From the NCBI GenBank assembly GCA_022953095.1, contig JALJCR010000002.1, positions 434,001 through 498,000 of the forward strand: a DNA stretch of 64,000 bases. The letters run 5' to 3'. The position numbers and the translations under genes were made by a program. Below the pieces are notes generated by a model. The model saw only the letters and a program-made list of their open reading frames with translations, did not search any database and was not told where the DNA came from. Numbering within the stretch: the stretch's first letter is position 1; every line of letters begins with the position of its first letter. Origin of the DNA: Qipengyuania sp. ABI-127-1. GTDB lineage: Bacteria; Pseudomonadota; Alphaproteobacteria; Sphingomonadales; Sphingomonadaceae. Positions 1 to 9,375 of this stretch are shown here, one piece after another.

Positions 1-480
1 GATCGCGCCGAGGTCGAGGTGGTTGGTCGGCTCGTCCATCAGCAGCAGGTCCGGGTCCTGCGCCAGCGCGCGGGCGATCGCGGCGCGGCGCTTCTCGCCG
101 CCGCTCGCGCCCTTGGTTTCGCGGCTCATATCGATGCCGAGCTGCCCGGCGATCGCCTCGACTTCGTGTTCCTGCGGCGCGTGTTCGCCCGCCAGCGCCC
201 AGTCCATCAGCGTGGCATGGCCGGTCAGGTCCGGGTCCTGTTCGAGCAACACGATGCGCATCGCGGGCTTGGTTTTGCGTGTTCCGGAATCGGTTTCGAT
301 CACCCCGTCGATCATACGGAACAATGTGGTTTTTCCGACGCCATTGCGGCCGATCAGTGCGATCCGGTCGCGCGGGCCGATATGGAGGTCGAGCGGATCG
401 TGATCCGGCCCGCCGAAAAGCCATTTGCCGCCCTGCTGCAGGGCCATGCCTTCGAGGCTGAGAATGGGAGGCTGTGCCAT
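1..480 (-). CDS. ABC-F family ATPase, N-terminal part (cut by window edge)
   Basis: These 160 codons encode the first ATP-binding cassette of a soluble ABC-F (Uup/EttA-like) protein, a family that acts on ribosomes or in DNA metabolism rather than in transport. A Walker A motif (GRNGVGKTT) lies at residues 44-52, the signature SGGEKRR at about 126-132, and Walker B followed by DEPTNHLDL at about 149-157. The DEPTNHLDL motif is typical of ABC-F proteins and there are no membrane segments. The start is the ATG at 480, just before the first beta strand. The linker and second cassette lie beyond position 1. The neighbouring amidohydrolase gene runs on the same strand but ends 42 bases upstream of this start and looks unrelated. 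Which ABC-F subfamily it belongs to cannot be decided from this half. Confidence 0.9.
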   Translation of the reverse strand, partial: MAQPPILSLEGMALQQGGKWLFGGPDHDPLDLHIGPRDRIALIGRNGVGKTTLFRMIDGVIETDSGTRKTKPAMRIVLLEQDPDLTGHATLMDWALAGEHAPQEHEVEAIAGQLGIDMSRETKGASGGEKRRAAIARALAQDPDLLLMDEPTNHLDLGAI

Positions 481-522
481 AGGCCGCGCGAGGTAGGCGC
501 GCGCGGCTCCGGCTGCAAGCGC

Positions 523-2082
523 CTAGCGTTCTGCGCGCTGCTGCTCGACCATGCGAGCAACGTCCGCGAGCAGGGCGGGCGCGTCGTAGACGATGCCGTC
601 CTTGATCGTCCAGCGCACGCCGCCGACCTGTTCGATCGCACCGGTCTCGTAATTGAGGCGCGTATGGCCAGTGCCGTAAAGCACCTTCAAGTTGGCGAGC
701 GGGTTTTCCGGCACGATCACGAGATCGGCGAGCTGGCCCACCGCGATCCGTCCCATCGGTGGTTCCGTTCCGCGCGGTTCGTAGATTTCGCGGGCGCCAT
801 CGATCGTGGCGGCCCGGATCACCGCGAGCGGGGAAAGCCCCGCCTCGCGCAGCATTTCGAGCTCACCGATATAGGCGAAGCCCCAGGTCTGGTAGATATA
901 GCCGGGATCCGATCCCGCCGTGACGCGCCCGCCGCGATCATGGAAATCCTTCGTCAGCCTGAGCCACTTGGCGTAGAAATTGCGCCAGGCGGTCTCGTCC
1001 TCGCTGGTCCAGTCCTTGTAATAGCTACCATGATTGGTCGCGCTGGGCGCGTAGAATTCCATCAAGGAAGGCAGGCTGTACTTCGCATGCCAATCGCGGT
1101 TTTTGGCCGCCATGACATCGCGGCTGGCAGAGTAGATATTGAACGTAGGGTTCAGCGTGACGCCGCTTTCGACGAGCGCATCGACATAGTCGTCCCATTT
1201 GTCGCTTCCCGGTTCGACGGCCTGCGGGGCAAGCCGGGCTACCCAACCGAAGCGCGACTGCTCGTCGAAATAATTGTAGTCTTCGGGGTAATAGGGAAGA
1301 CCCTCCTTCAGCAGACTTTCGAAGTGCCCGTAGAAATGGGTCACTCCGCCTAGGCCCAGTTCCACGGCCTTGCGGGCGTTCACTTCCGCCACGCCGGTCT
1401 GCGCAAGATGGGCGACCGTGCCCATCTGTTGTCGCTTCGCCTCATCCAGTGCGGCTTCGAGCACCGCTGGAGTGGCCGAATTGAAGAATTTGATGCCCCA
1501 ATAGCCCTGCGCCTTGGCCCAGCGGACCCATTCACGCGCCTTGGCGGGGGTGTCGGGATTTCCACCAGACCATTTGTCACCAAAGACGGCGTAAGGGATC
1601 AGGCGCGGGGCAACGATGGTGTTGGCGGCGCTGCGGCGGGCATCGGACAAATCCGGTTTTCCGGGACCGAAATAGAAGCTTACTCCGCGCACCGTGGTGA
1701 CACCATGAGCAAGCCAGAGTTTGTAGCCATAGGAGGGTTGGGGCGCCTTGGCCGGATCGCCATTATGTCCGTGCGTATCGACGAAGCCGGGCAGGACATA
1801 CATGCCCTTGGCATCGACAATGCGGTGGACTTCCCGGGCCTGGTCCTCGGGCGCGCCACCAGGGTAAAGCGCGGCAATCCGGTTGCCTTCGATCAGAATA
1901 TCGATCGGGCCGGCGGGAGGAGCGCCGGTTCCCTCGATCACGGTCGCGCCGCGGATCAGCAGTTTCTCGAAGGGGCCTTCGCCTTCCTGCGCCGAGCGGT
2001 CGGGTACGGCTTCCATCTGCGCGGCGAGCGGTTGCGCACCCATTGCGGCCAGCGATGCGAATACGACTTTCCAGAATTTCAT
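523..2082 (-). CDS. Secreted amidohydrolase (imidazolonepropionase-like)
   Basis: A 519-residue metal-dependent hydrolase of the amidohydrolase superfamily with an N-terminal signal peptide ending near LAAQ (residues ~1-20), so it is probably periplasmic. The metal-binding HxH is visible in VDTHGHNG, and later metal ligands in TVAHLAQ, THFYGHF and TAGSDPGY fit a TIM-barrel hydrolase. The reading frame stays open upstream, but the ATG at 2082 is chosen because it starts the signal peptide and the longer form would overlap the divergent SIMPL gene. Family members cleave cyclic amides or dipeptides (Xaa-Pro type); the substrate here is not evident. It stands alone, divergent from the SIMPL-domain gene. 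Confidence 0.85.
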   Translation of the reverse strand: MKFWKVVFASLAAMGAQPLAAQMEAVPDRSAQEGEGPFEKLLIRGATVIEGTGAPPAGPIDILIEGNRIAALYPGGAPEDQAREVHRIVDAKGMYVLPGFVDTHGHNGDPAKAPQPSYGYKLWLAHGVTTVRGVSFYFGPGKPDLSDARRSAANTIVAPRLIPYAVFGDKWSGGNPDTPAKAREWVRWAKAQGYWGIKFFNSATPAVLEAALDEAKRQQMGTVAHLAQTGVAEVNARKAVELGLGGVTHFYGHFESLLKEGLPYYPEDYNYFDEQSRFGWVARLAPQAVEPGSDKWDDYVDALVESGVTLNPTFNIYSASRDVMAAKNRDWHAKYSLPSLMEFYAPSATNHGSYYKDWTSEDETAWRNFYAKWLRLTKDFHDRGGRVTAGSDPGYIYQTWGFAYIGELEMLREAGLSPLAVIRAATIDGAREIYEPRGTEPPMGRIAVGQLADLVIVPENPLANLKVLYGTGHTRLNYETGAIEQVGGVRWTIKDGIVYDAPALLADVARMVEQQRAER

Positions 2083-2208
2083 CCGTTTCCCCTCTTTCGA
2101 TCCAGGGGCTAGCGGCATGTGCGTTTGGAGGAAAGCGGGAACACATCCGTTCAGCAAGCCGTAAAGCGGAAAGGCCGACAACCGGTTCGACCAGTGAGGA
2201 GCACCTTT

Positions 2209-2925
2209 ATGATCCGTTTCGCCATCCCCCTTCTTGCCGCCGCCGCCATGGCGCCGGGCGTTCAGGCCGCCGAAGTGCAGATCGCCAGCCAGGGGCCGGT
2301 CGTCGAGCTGACGGTCAACGAGATCGTTCACCGTGCACCCGACGTCGCGCAAATAGGCGCGGGGGTATCGACGCGCGCGCCCACTGCAAAGGCGGCGGTG
2401 CAAATGAACGCGCAGGCGATGGACAAACTGATCGCGCAACTGCGTGAGCTTGGGATCGAACGCCGCGACATCCAGACTTCGAATTTCAATCTGAACCCGA
2501 ATTACAATTACAACCGGGAGACGGGAGAGCAGACTTTCGCTGGCTACAACGTCAACAATCAGGTGAACGTGAAACTGCGCGATTTGAAGCGCGCGGGAGA
2601 GGTGCTCGATGCGCTGGTCGGCGCGGGCGCGAACAATATCTATGGCCCCAATTTCATGCTGGAGGACGATGTCGAGGCCAAGGCCGAAGCGCGTCGGGGC
2701 GCGTTCAAGAGCGGGCGCACCATGGCCGAAGACTATGCAAGGATGGCGGGTTATTCCGGTGTGCGCCTGCTCGAGATTTCGGAAAGCTTCCAGAGTTACG
2801 GCCCGCGCCCCGAAGCAATGGTCAAAATGGCAAGCGATGGTGCGTCAGATCAAGCAACACCTATCGAGCCGGGCGAGGTCGGCACTGGTGTTACCATCAC
2901 GGTCAAATACGAGATGACCCGATAG
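2209..2925 (+). CDS. SIMPL domain (DUF541) periplasmic protein
   Basis: A 238-residue exported protein. It has a signal peptide of about 20 residues ending at VQA-AEV, followed by a full SIMPL domain: the repeated beta-alpha units beginning VVELTVNEIVHRAPDVAQIGAG, a central NPNYNYN segment and a C-terminal GVTITVKYEM strand. SIMPL proteins form periplasmic or surface oligomers, and some are associated with oxidative stress or outer-membrane integrity. The ATG at 2209 follows the purine-rich GAGGAGC and starts the signal peptide; the frame upstream of it is not coding. It is divergent from the amidohydrolase and 67 bases from the next gene on the same strand. No specific partner is known from the sequence. 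Confidence 0.85.
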   Translation: MIRFAIPLLAAAAMAPGVQAAEVQIASQGPVVELTVNEIVHRAPDVAQIGAGVSTRAPTAKAAVQMNAQAMDKLIAQLRELGIERRDIQTSNFNLNPNYNYNRETGEQTFAGYNVNNQVNVKLRDLKRAGEVLDALVGAGANNIYGPNFMLEDDVEAKAEARRGAFKSGRTMAEDYARMAGYSGVRLLEISESFQSYGPRPEAMVKMASDGASDQATPIEPGEVGTGVTITVKYEMTR

Positions 2926-2992
2926 GCTGAATGCCGAGCGTCGTGGACATTCACACCTTGTTCAATGCGTCAGGCTTAGGCAGGGAGGCATC

Positions 2993-3298
2993 ATGAAACG
3001 CATTGCTACCTCCTTATTGGCCTTCGGGCTGATCGCGGGTCCGATCATGGCCGATCCTGCTTTCGCGCAGCGTCGTTCCGAACAGGGCGAGGCGCGTCGC
3101 GAGATGAGTGCGGGCAATATCATGCAGTTGCGCGATATCGAAGCGCGCATCCTGCCGACGATGCGGGGCGCGGAATATCTCGGCCCGGCTTACGACTCCA
3201 CGGCGATGGCCTACCGCCTCAAGTTCTTGCGTGACGGACGGGTCATGTATGTCGATGTCGATGCGCGCACCGGCAGGGTGCTGCGCCGCAGCCGCTGA
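2993..3298 (+). CDS. Small periplasmic PepSY-like protein
   Basis: A 101-residue exported protein with a signal peptide (to about AFA-Q, residue 25) and a single C-terminal domain resembling PepSY: a helix (NIMQLRDIEARILPTM) then three strands ending with DVDARTGRVLRRSR. The ending D-x-x-T-G-x-V-L is the usual PepSY finish. It lies directly upstream of a PhoP/PhoQ-type regulator and sensor, 84 bases ahead. Small PepSY proteins are often found beside such pairs and may modulate or be controlled by the sensor. An AGGGAGG-like ribosome site precedes the ATG at 2993. Confidence 0.8.
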   Translation: MKRIATSLLAFGLIAGPIMADPAFAQRRSEQGEARREMSAGNIMQLRDIEARILPTMRGAEYLGPAYDSTAMAYRLKFLRDGRVMYVDVDARTGRVLRRSR

Positions 3299-3382
3299 AC
3301 CGGTGCGGCGAAACTGCGTTCAGGTTGACGCGTTCATCTACATGAACGAAACGCAGACCAAACTATCCGAGGACGGACATAT

Positions 3383-4060
3383 ATGCGTATCCTGATCGTC
3401 GAGGACGAGCCCACGCTCGGCCAGCAACTCAAGTCGACGCTCGAACAGAACGGCTATGCGGTGGACCTGTCTACCGATGGCGAGGACGGTCACTTTCTCG
3501 GCAGTACCGAAGATTACGATGCGGTCATTCTCGACCTGGGCCTGCCGGAAATCGACGGGCTGACGGTGCTGGGCATGTGGCGCAAGGAAGGGCGGAAATT
3601 CCCTGTCCTGGTGCTTACCGCCCGTGATAGCTGGAGCGACAAGGTGGCCGGCCTCGACGCGGGCGCCGACGATTACCTCGCCAAACCCTTCCAGACCGAA
3701 GAGCTGATCGCCCGCTTGCGCGCGCTCATCCGCCGGGCATCGGGCAATACGTCGAGCGAGCTTACCGCAGGCGACGTGCGTCTCGATACGCGCTCGGGCC
3801 GCGTTACGCTGAAGGGCGAACCGGTCAAGCTGACCGCGCAGGAATACAAGCTGCTGAGCTATCTCATGCACCACAAGGGCAAGGTGGTCAGCCGAACCGA
3901 ACTGATCGAGCACATTTACGATCAGGATTTCGACCGCGATTCGAATACGATCGAGGTTTTCGTTACCCGCATCCGCAAGAAGCTGGGTGCGGAAGTGATC
4001 ACGACGATCCGTGGACTTGGGTACAGCCTCGACGACCCCGCCGACCAGCCGCGCGCCTGA
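3383..4060 (+). CDS. OmpR/PhoP-family response regulator
   Basis: A 225-residue transcriptional regulator. The receiver domain (residues 1-~115) has acidic residues E7, D8 and E9, the phosphoacceptor D51 in ILDLGLP, the T/S switch in VLTARD and the conserved lysine in LAKPF. A winged-helix DNA-binding domain follows (about 125-220, ending in TTIRGLGYSL). Length and motifs are full and normal. It is followed immediately by the cognate histidine kinase and preceded by a PepSY-like gene, a PhoP/PhoQ-like arrangement that usually senses envelope stress or cations. The actual signal is unknown. Confidence 0.93.
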   Translation: MRILIVEDEPTLGQQLKSTLEQNGYAVDLSTDGEDGHFLGSTEDYDAVILDLGLPEIDGLTVLGMWRKEGRKFPVLVLTARDSWSDKVAGLDAGADDYLAKPFQTEELIARLRALIRRASGNTSSELTAGDVRLDTRSGRVTLKGEPVKLTAQEYKLLSYLMHHKGKVVSRTELIEHIYDQDFDRDSNTIEVFVTRIRKKLGAEVITTIRGLGYSLDDPADQPRA

Positions 4061-4079
4061 AGGAGCGTCTGGCGGGCGG

Positions 4080-5489
4080 TTGATCGGCGGGCTGGCCCCG
4101 CCATCGGGCGCTGCTGCCGAAAATTCGGCGACCATCGTCACACCAAAGGCGAAACGCAGCCTCGCGCGGCGGATGATGGCGATTGCCGCGCTATGGATAG
4201 GCGTGTTGCTGCTTGCGGGTGGGTTTGCGCTCGATCGCACCCTGGTCCGACTGGTCGAGGACAATTTCGACGAGCAGCTCGAATATGTGCAGACGGCGCT
4301 GATTACCTCGGCAGAGATCGACAGTTTCGGCGACGTCCAGCTTTACCGCTCGCTCGGCGATCAGCGTTTCCTCGAACCCAATAGCGGCGTCTACTGGCAG
4401 ATCACGGGGGAAGGGCACCAGCCCTTTCCGAGCCGCAGCCTGTGGGATCGCAGTCTGGAGGTCGAGGGGGGGTATGTCGATAACGAGCCCCATTTCTACG
4501 ATTCCGATCAGTTTGAGGGAGAACCCCTGCGCGTGGTCGAACGTACGGTGATCCTGCCCGACAGCGATACGCGCTGGACCTTCGCGGTAGCATCCGCGCG
4601 GGGTGAACTCGACTTTCAGATCAGCCGTATTCGATCGATCCTGTTCTGGAGCTTTGCCGTACTGGGGATCGGCCTGCTGGCGATGGCGATGCTGCAGAGC
4701 TGGTATGGTCTTTCGCCTCTACGCCGCGTGCGTAATGCAATCCAGGCCATGCGCAATGAAGGGGCCAACCGGATTACCGAGCCGCTTCCGCTCGAAGTCG
4801 AACCCTTGGTCGACGAAATCAACGCGCTGCTTGCCCATACCGAACAGCAGGCTGAAGAAGCGCGAATGCATGCCGGCAACCTCGCCCATGCGCTCAAAAC
4901 TCCGCTGACAGTGCTCACCAATGCGGCAACCGCGCGCGATCCGAAACTGTCCGATCTTGTTTGCCGGGAAACCAAGACAATGCAGCGTCACGTCGAGCAT
5001 CATTTGGCGCGCGCGCGCGCCGTTGGCAGGCGTGCATCCGGACATTCGCGTGCCGAAGTCTGGCCGAGCGCGGAAAGCGTGCTGCGCGCCGTAACCCGTA
5101 TTTACGAGAACACCCGTTTCGACCTCGATGGCAATCGACAGGCTGCGGTTTCGATCGAACGGCAGGATCTCGACGAAATCCTTGGCAATCTGATCGAGAA
5201 TGCCGCCAAGTACGGCGGGGGGAGTGTGTTCGTCACCATCGATGCCGATCGCGAAGCGCAAGACTGCACAATCTGGATCGAGGATGACGGTACCGGAATT
5301 CCGGAAAACGAGCGGACGCGGATCTTCGATCGCGGCGCCCGGCTGGATACGGGCAAGCCCGGGACCGGGCTGGGGCTTGCCATCGTTCGCGATGTGGCCG
5401 AGATTTACGGCGGGTCGGTCGAGCTGGATACGAGCGAGGATTTGGGCGGCTTGCTGGTCAAGCTGACATTGCCGAGAAGTGCGCACTAA
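4080..5489 (+). CDS. PhoQ-like sensor histidine kinase
   Basis: A membrane sensor kinase of about 469 residues, partner of the regulator just upstream. A first membrane segment (IAALWIGVLLLAGGFAL) lies near residues 34-52, then a periplasmic sensor region of about 140 residues, a second membrane segment (VLGIGLLAMAMLQ) and a HAMP-like linker. The phosphoacceptor H270 sits in LAHALKTPL, a sequence typical of PhoQ-like kinases, and the ATPase domain has N-box NLIENAAKYG and G-boxes DDGTGIP and GTGLGLAI. The start is uncertain: TTG 4080 follows AAGGAG at 4060; GTG 4011 would overlap the regulator gene; ATG 4173 would lose the arginine-rich lead. Confidence 0.88.
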   Translation: MIGGLAPPSGAAAENSATIVTPKAKRSLARRMMAIAALWIGVLLLAGGFALDRTLVRLVEDNFDEQLEYVQTALITSAEIDSFGDVQLYRSLGDQRFLEPNSGVYWQITGEGHQPFPSRSLWDRSLEVEGGYVDNEPHFYDSDQFEGEPLRVVERTVILPDSDTRWTFAVASARGELDFQISRIRSILFWSFAVLGIGLLAMAMLQSWYGLSPLRRVRNAIQAMRNEGANRITEPLPLEVEPLVDEINALLAHTEQQAEEARMHAGNLAHALKTPLTVLTNAATARDPKLSDLVCRETKTMQRHVEHHLARARAVGRRASGHSRAEVWPSAESVLRAVTRIYENTRFDLDGNRQAAVSIERQDLDEILGNLIENAAKYGGGSVFVTIDADREAQDCTIWIEDDGTGIPENERTRIFDRGARLDTGKPGTGLGLAIVRDVAEIYGGSVELDTSEDLGGLLVKLTLPRSAH

Positions 5490-5533
5490 ACGGCTTGGCG
5501 CCGAACGAGTGCAGTCGCTTCCGACGAATCCCT

Positions 5534-5830
5534 TTAGCGCGCGGCTGCCTGCTCGTGGTGGCGGATTACCTCGTCGATGATGAAACGCAGGAATTTCTCG
5601 CTGAACTCGGGGTCGAGCTCGCTTTCCTCGGCGAGTCTGCGCAGCCGCGCGATCTGTTCCTGCTCGCGCGCAGGGTCGGCCGGGGGAAGAGTGACCTCGG
5701 CCTTATACTCGCCCACCGCCTGCGTAATCCGGAAGCGCTCGGCCAGCATGTGGATGAGCGCGGCATCGATATTGTCGATGCTCTTGCGAAAACGGGCGAG
5801 GATCGGATCGGGCTGGGACGATGTGGTCAT
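5534..5830 (-). CDS. Chorismate mutase (AroQ type)
   Basis: A 98-residue all-helical protein matching monofunctional AroQ chorismate mutases, which convert chorismate to prephenate for phenylalanine and tyrosine synthesis. Recognisable features are the first helix FRKSIDNIDAALIHMLAERF, with the conserved arginine and the D-x-I-D pattern, the RITQAVGEYKAE segment with the active-site lysine, and R-E-x-E-Q preceding the last helices. Length is normal for the family and no signal peptide is present, so it acts in the cytoplasm. It is convergent with the histidine kinase and its start is close to that of the divergent polyprenyl synthase gene. Confidence 0.9.
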   Translation of the reverse strand: MTTSSQPDPILARFRKSIDNIDAALIHMLAERFRITQAVGEYKAEVTLPPADPAREQEQIARLRRLAEESELDPEFSEKFLRFIIDEVIRHHEQAAAR

Positions 5831-5895
5831 GCGATCAGGCTAACACCAAATCCCAGCTTGCCAAGAAAGCTTGGGCAGACCATGGCCAAGCCGAA

Positions 5896-6912
5896 ATGTC
5901 TGCCGACGTAATCCCCCTGAAGCGCAAAGAGCCGGAAGGCTCCATCGAACCCATGCTGGCGTTGACCGCCAATGGGATGAACCAGGTCAATCAGGTCATC
6001 CTCGACCGGATGCAGAGCGAGGTGCCGCTGATACCGGCGTTGGCGGGTCATCTGATTTCGGGGGGCGGCAAGCGATTGCGCCCCATGCTCACGCTCGCCG
6101 GGGCGGAACTGGTGGGGTACAGCGGCGCGCGCCACCACAAGCTCGCCGCCGCGGTGGAGTTCATCCATACGGCAACGCTGCTTCACGACGACGTCGTCGA
6201 CGGCAGCGATTTGCGACGCGGCAAGGCGGCGGCCAATATCATCTACGGCAATCCCGCCACCGTGCTGGTGGGCGATTTCCTGTTCAGCCGCAGCTTCGAG
6301 CTGATGACCGAGGATGGCAGCCTCAAGGTCCTCAAAATTCTGTCGGGGGCCAGCGCGATCATCGCCGAAGGTGAGGTCGACCAGCTTACCGCCCAGCGCA
6401 AGATCGACACCAGCGAGGAGCGCTACCTCCACATCATCCGTGCCAAAACCGCAGCCTTGTTCGCCGCAGCCAGCCGGATTGCCGCCGTCGTAGCCGAATG
6501 CAGCGACGAGCAGGAACAGGCGCTCGACGAATACGGCCGCAATCTCGGCGTCGCCTTCCAGTTGGTCGACGATGCGCTCGATTACGATTCCAACGCTGCC
6601 GCCATGGGCAAGGATCGTGGCGACGATTTCCGCGAAGGCAAGATGACGCTGCCGGTGATCCTCGCCTATGCGCGCGGCAGCGAGGAGGAGCGCGCTTTCT
6701 GGAAAGCCGCTATCGGTGGTTTCAAGACGAGCGACGAGGACCTCGATCACGCCATCGCGCTTATCGAGCGCCACAACGCCGTAGACGATACCAAGGCCCG
6801 TGCTCGCCATTTTGCGCAGCGGGCAATCGATGCGCTGTCGATCTTCCCCGACTGCAAAGCGCGCCAGGCGATGACCCAGGCCGCGCTGTTTGCGGTAGCG
6901 CGCGGGTACTGA
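5896..6912 (+). CDS. Long-chain polyprenyl diphosphate synthase (IspB-like)
   Basis: A 338-residue trans-prenyltransferase that chains isopentenyl diphosphate units onto an allylic primer, probably making the octa- or decaprenyl side chain of ubiquinone. The first aspartate-rich motif is HDDVVDGS and the second is VDDALDYD; GGGKRLRP and the LRRGK-type arginines bind the diphosphates. The ATG at 5896 (start MSADVI) is preferred because upstream sequence in the frame does not look coding. It is divergent from chorismate mutase and is followed 20 bases later by hrpB. Chain length cannot be read with certainty. Confidence 0.9.
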   Translation: MSADVIPLKRKEPEGSIEPMLALTANGMNQVNQVILDRMQSEVPLIPALAGHLISGGGKRLRPMLTLAGAELVGYSGARHHKLAAAVEFIHTATLLHDDVVDGSDLRRGKAAANIIYGNPATVLVGDFLFSRSFELMTEDGSLKVLKILSGASAIIAEGEVDQLTAQRKIDTSEERYLHIIRAKTAALFAAASRIAAVVAECSDEQEQALDEYGRNLGVAFQLVDDALDYDSNAAAMGKDRGDDFREGKMTLPVILAYARGSEEERAFWKAAIGGFKTSDEDLDHAIALIERHNAVDDTKARARHFAQRAIDALSIFPDCKARQAMTQAALFAVARGY

Positions 6913-6932
6913 TCCGTCTTAGGGCCGCAGGC

Positions 6933-9359
6933 GTGCCCGATCTGCCCATCCATTCCGTCCTGCCCGAGCTGCTCGGGGTTGTGCGCCAGCAGACCGGAGC
7001 AGTCCTCGTCGCGCCTCCGGGGGCGGGCAAGACGACGGCGGTCGCCCCCGCGCTCTTGGGCGAAGACTGGTGCACGGGAACCATCATCCTGACATCGCCG
7101 CGCAGGGTCGCCGCGCGTGCCGCTGCCGAACGGATGGCCCAGATGCTTGGCGAAAAGCCCGGCGAGACGATTGGCTACCTTACCCGGCTCGACAGCAAGC
7201 GCTCCGCAAAAACGCGCGTTCTGGTCGTGACCGAGGCGATATTCGTGAACACGATCCTCGCCGATCCCGAACTTACGGGTATTTCCGCGGTGCTATTCGA
7301 TGAGGCGCATGAGCGGCATCTCGACAGCGACCTCGGCCTAGCGCTCGCGCTTGAGAGCCGCAGCATTCTGCGTGAAGATCTGCGCGTGCTGGTCATGTCG
7401 GCGACTATCGACGGCGCGCGATTCGCCGAACTGTTGGGCGCCGACGCACCAATCATCGAAAGCGAAGGCAGGGCACATCCGCTGCGTGTGGAATGGCTTG
7501 GTTCGTCGCCGCAAGTGCCGGTAGAGGATGCCATGGCGCAGGCCATCGCGACCGCATGGCGCGAGGAGGCGGGCGATATTCTCGCCTTCCTGCCCGGCGT
7601 GCGCGAAATTGAACGGACGCGCGAGCGGGTGGAGGCGCGCCTGCCATCTGCAATCGTGCTGCCGCTTCACGGGCAGATCGACCCGGCCGGTCAGCGCGCC
7701 GCGATCCGCCGCGATGCTGAGGGAAGGCGCCGGATCGTGCTGGCAACGGCCATCGCCGAAACGTCGCTGACGCTGGATGGCGTATCGGTTGTGGTCGATG
7801 CCGGATTATCGCGCCGGGCCGAGTTCGATCGGGCGGCGGGTACCACGCATCTCGTCACGCATCGCGCAAGCCAGGCGGCGGCTGCCCAGCGTGCCGGGCG
7901 CGCGGCGCGTCAAGGGCCGGGCGTAGCCTATCGGCTATGGGAAGAAGCCGGCCATGGCGGACGTCCCCGCTACGATCCACCCGAAATGCTGACCTCGGAC
8001 CTTGCGCCACTGGTGCTGGCACTCGCACAATGGGGGAGCACTGATCCCGCAGAGCTGGCGTGGCTCGATCCACCGCCCTCCGCATCGGTCAGCGCGGCGC
8101 GGGAGACATTATCGGCCTTGGCAGCGCTCGACGCGGACGGCCGGATCACCGAACGCGGCAGAAAGGTCGCGCAACTCCCGCTCGACCCGCAGGGAGCGGC
8201 GACCGTGCTGTTCGGTGCCGAGCATGGGGCTGCCGATCAGGCTGCGCGGATCGCCCTGTTGCTGCAGGAGCGCGGGCTTGGGGGGCGGGGCGACGATCTC
8301 GAAGCGCGCCTGTCTCGCTGGAATGCCGATCGCGGGGCGAGGGCGGAAGCGAGTCGGAAGCTGGCCGGGCGCTGGGCGAAACGTGCCCGGGCACTTGCGG
8401 AGAACCAGCGATCGACCACGCCGCCTCCACCCGGGATACTGCTCGCGGCAGGGCGACCGGAGTTCATCGCCAAGCGCCGCGACAAGTCGGGAGAGAACTG
8501 GGTCGCTGCCGGTGGGCGCGGTTTCGTGCTCGATACTGCATCGTCCCTGGCGCGGGCGGAGTTTCTGGTTATCGGCGATGCGCAGGGGCAGGCGAAAGGC
8601 GCGCGGATTACCTCGGCCATCGCGCTCGAGGAAAGCGATATCGAGCAATGGTTACCCGATCGGATCGAGCGCAGGCAGGTGCTCCGCTGGACCGGAGAGC
8701 GCGTCGAGGCGCTGCTCGAACGAAAGCTCGGCGCGATCACGCTTGCGCGCGGGCCAGACCCTGCGCCCGATCCCCAGGCGATTGTGGATATGCTTGTGGA
8801 AAAGGCTCTGGAGAATTCGGCAAAATTGCTTCCCGCCGAGTTGCTGGCTCGCGCGCGTTTCGCTGGTGTCGAGGGGCTGACAGGCACCGGGCTGACAGAC
8901 ACTGCGGAGATCTGGCTGGCGCCCTTGCTGCAAGGACAGCGCGATCTTGGCCTGTCCAAGGGAAAACTGCTCGATGCTCTGCTCGGTCAACTCGATTGGG
9001 ACAGCCGCCAGCGGCTCGACCGGCTGGCTCCGCGCGAATTCACTTCGCCTGCGGGAACCACGCACCGTATCGACTATACCGGCGACGATGCCCCCAGCGT
9101 CGAAGTCCGCGTACAGGCGCTGTTCGGGCTAGAGCGCCACCCGATGGTCGGCGACACGCCGCTTCTGCTGAAGCTCACCAGTCCCGCCGGGCGTCCGATC
9201 CAGTCGACTCGCGACTTGCCGGGTTTTTGGCGCGGAAGCTGGGCGGATGTGCGCAAGGATATGAAGGGGCGCTATCCGAAACATCGCTGGCCCGAGGAAC
9301 CCTGGGCGGAAAAGCCCAGTTTGAAGACGAAGAACGCCTTTTCACGTTCGGAAGGTTGA
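6933..9359 (+). CDS. hrpB: ATP-dependent helicase HrpB
   Basis: An 808-residue DEAH/RHA helicase. Walker A (APPGAGKTT) lies near residue 27 and the DEAH box (DEAHERHLD) near 122; SAT (MSATIDG) and the motif VI region (AAQRAGRAARQGPG) follow. Then come a helicase-associated domain and the long C-terminal HrpB extension ending with the family hallmark PGFWRGSW and RYPKHRWPEEPW. Length is normal. The GTG at 6933 fits because it begins the conserved start LPIHSVLPEL; the frame extends upstream only as an antisense-like shadow of the prenyl synthase. HrpB is widespread, but its cellular role is poorly defined. Confidence 0.92.
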   Translation: MPDLPIHSVLPELLGVVRQQTGAVLVAPPGAGKTTAVAPALLGEDWCTGTIILTSPRRVAARAAAERMAQMLGEKPGETIGYLTRLDSKRSAKTRVLVVTEAIFVNTILADPELTGISAVLFDEAHERHLDSDLGLALALESRSILREDLRVLVMSATIDGARFAELLGADAPIIESEGRAHPLRVEWLGSSPQVPVEDAMAQAIATAWREEAGDILAFLPGVREIERTRERVEARLPSAIVLPLHGQIDPAGQRAAIRRDAEGRRRIVLATAIAETSLTLDGVSVVVDAGLSRRAEFDRAAGTTHLVTHRASQAAAAQRAGRAARQGPGVAYRLWEEAGHGGRPRYDPPEMLTSDLAPLVLALAQWGSTDPAELAWLDPPPSASVSAARETLSALAALDADGRITERGRKVAQLPLDPQGAATVLFGAEHGAADQAARIALLLQERGLGGRGDDLEARLSRWNADRGARAEASRKLAGRWAKRARALAENQRSTTPPPPGILLAAGRPEFIAKRRDKSGENWVAAGGRGFVLDTASSLARAEFLVIGDAQGQAKGARITSAIALEESDIEQWLPDRIERRQVLRWTGERVEALLERKLGAITLARGPDPAPDPQAIVDMLVEKALENSAKLLPAELLARARFAGVEGLTGTGLTDTAEIWLAPLLQGQRDLGLSKGKLLDALLGQLDWDSRQRLDRLAPREFTSPAGTTHRIDYTGDDAPSVEVRVQALFGLERHPMVGDTPLLLKLTSPAGRPIQSTRDLPGFWRGSWADVRKDMKGRYPKHRWPEEPWAEKPSLKTKNAFSRSEG

Positions 9360-9375
9360 ATTACAGGGCAGTTCC

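Noticed and set aside
2083-2439. N-terminal extension of the amidohydrolase
   Set aside because: It would run through the divergent SIMPL gene, and the signal peptide starts at 2082.
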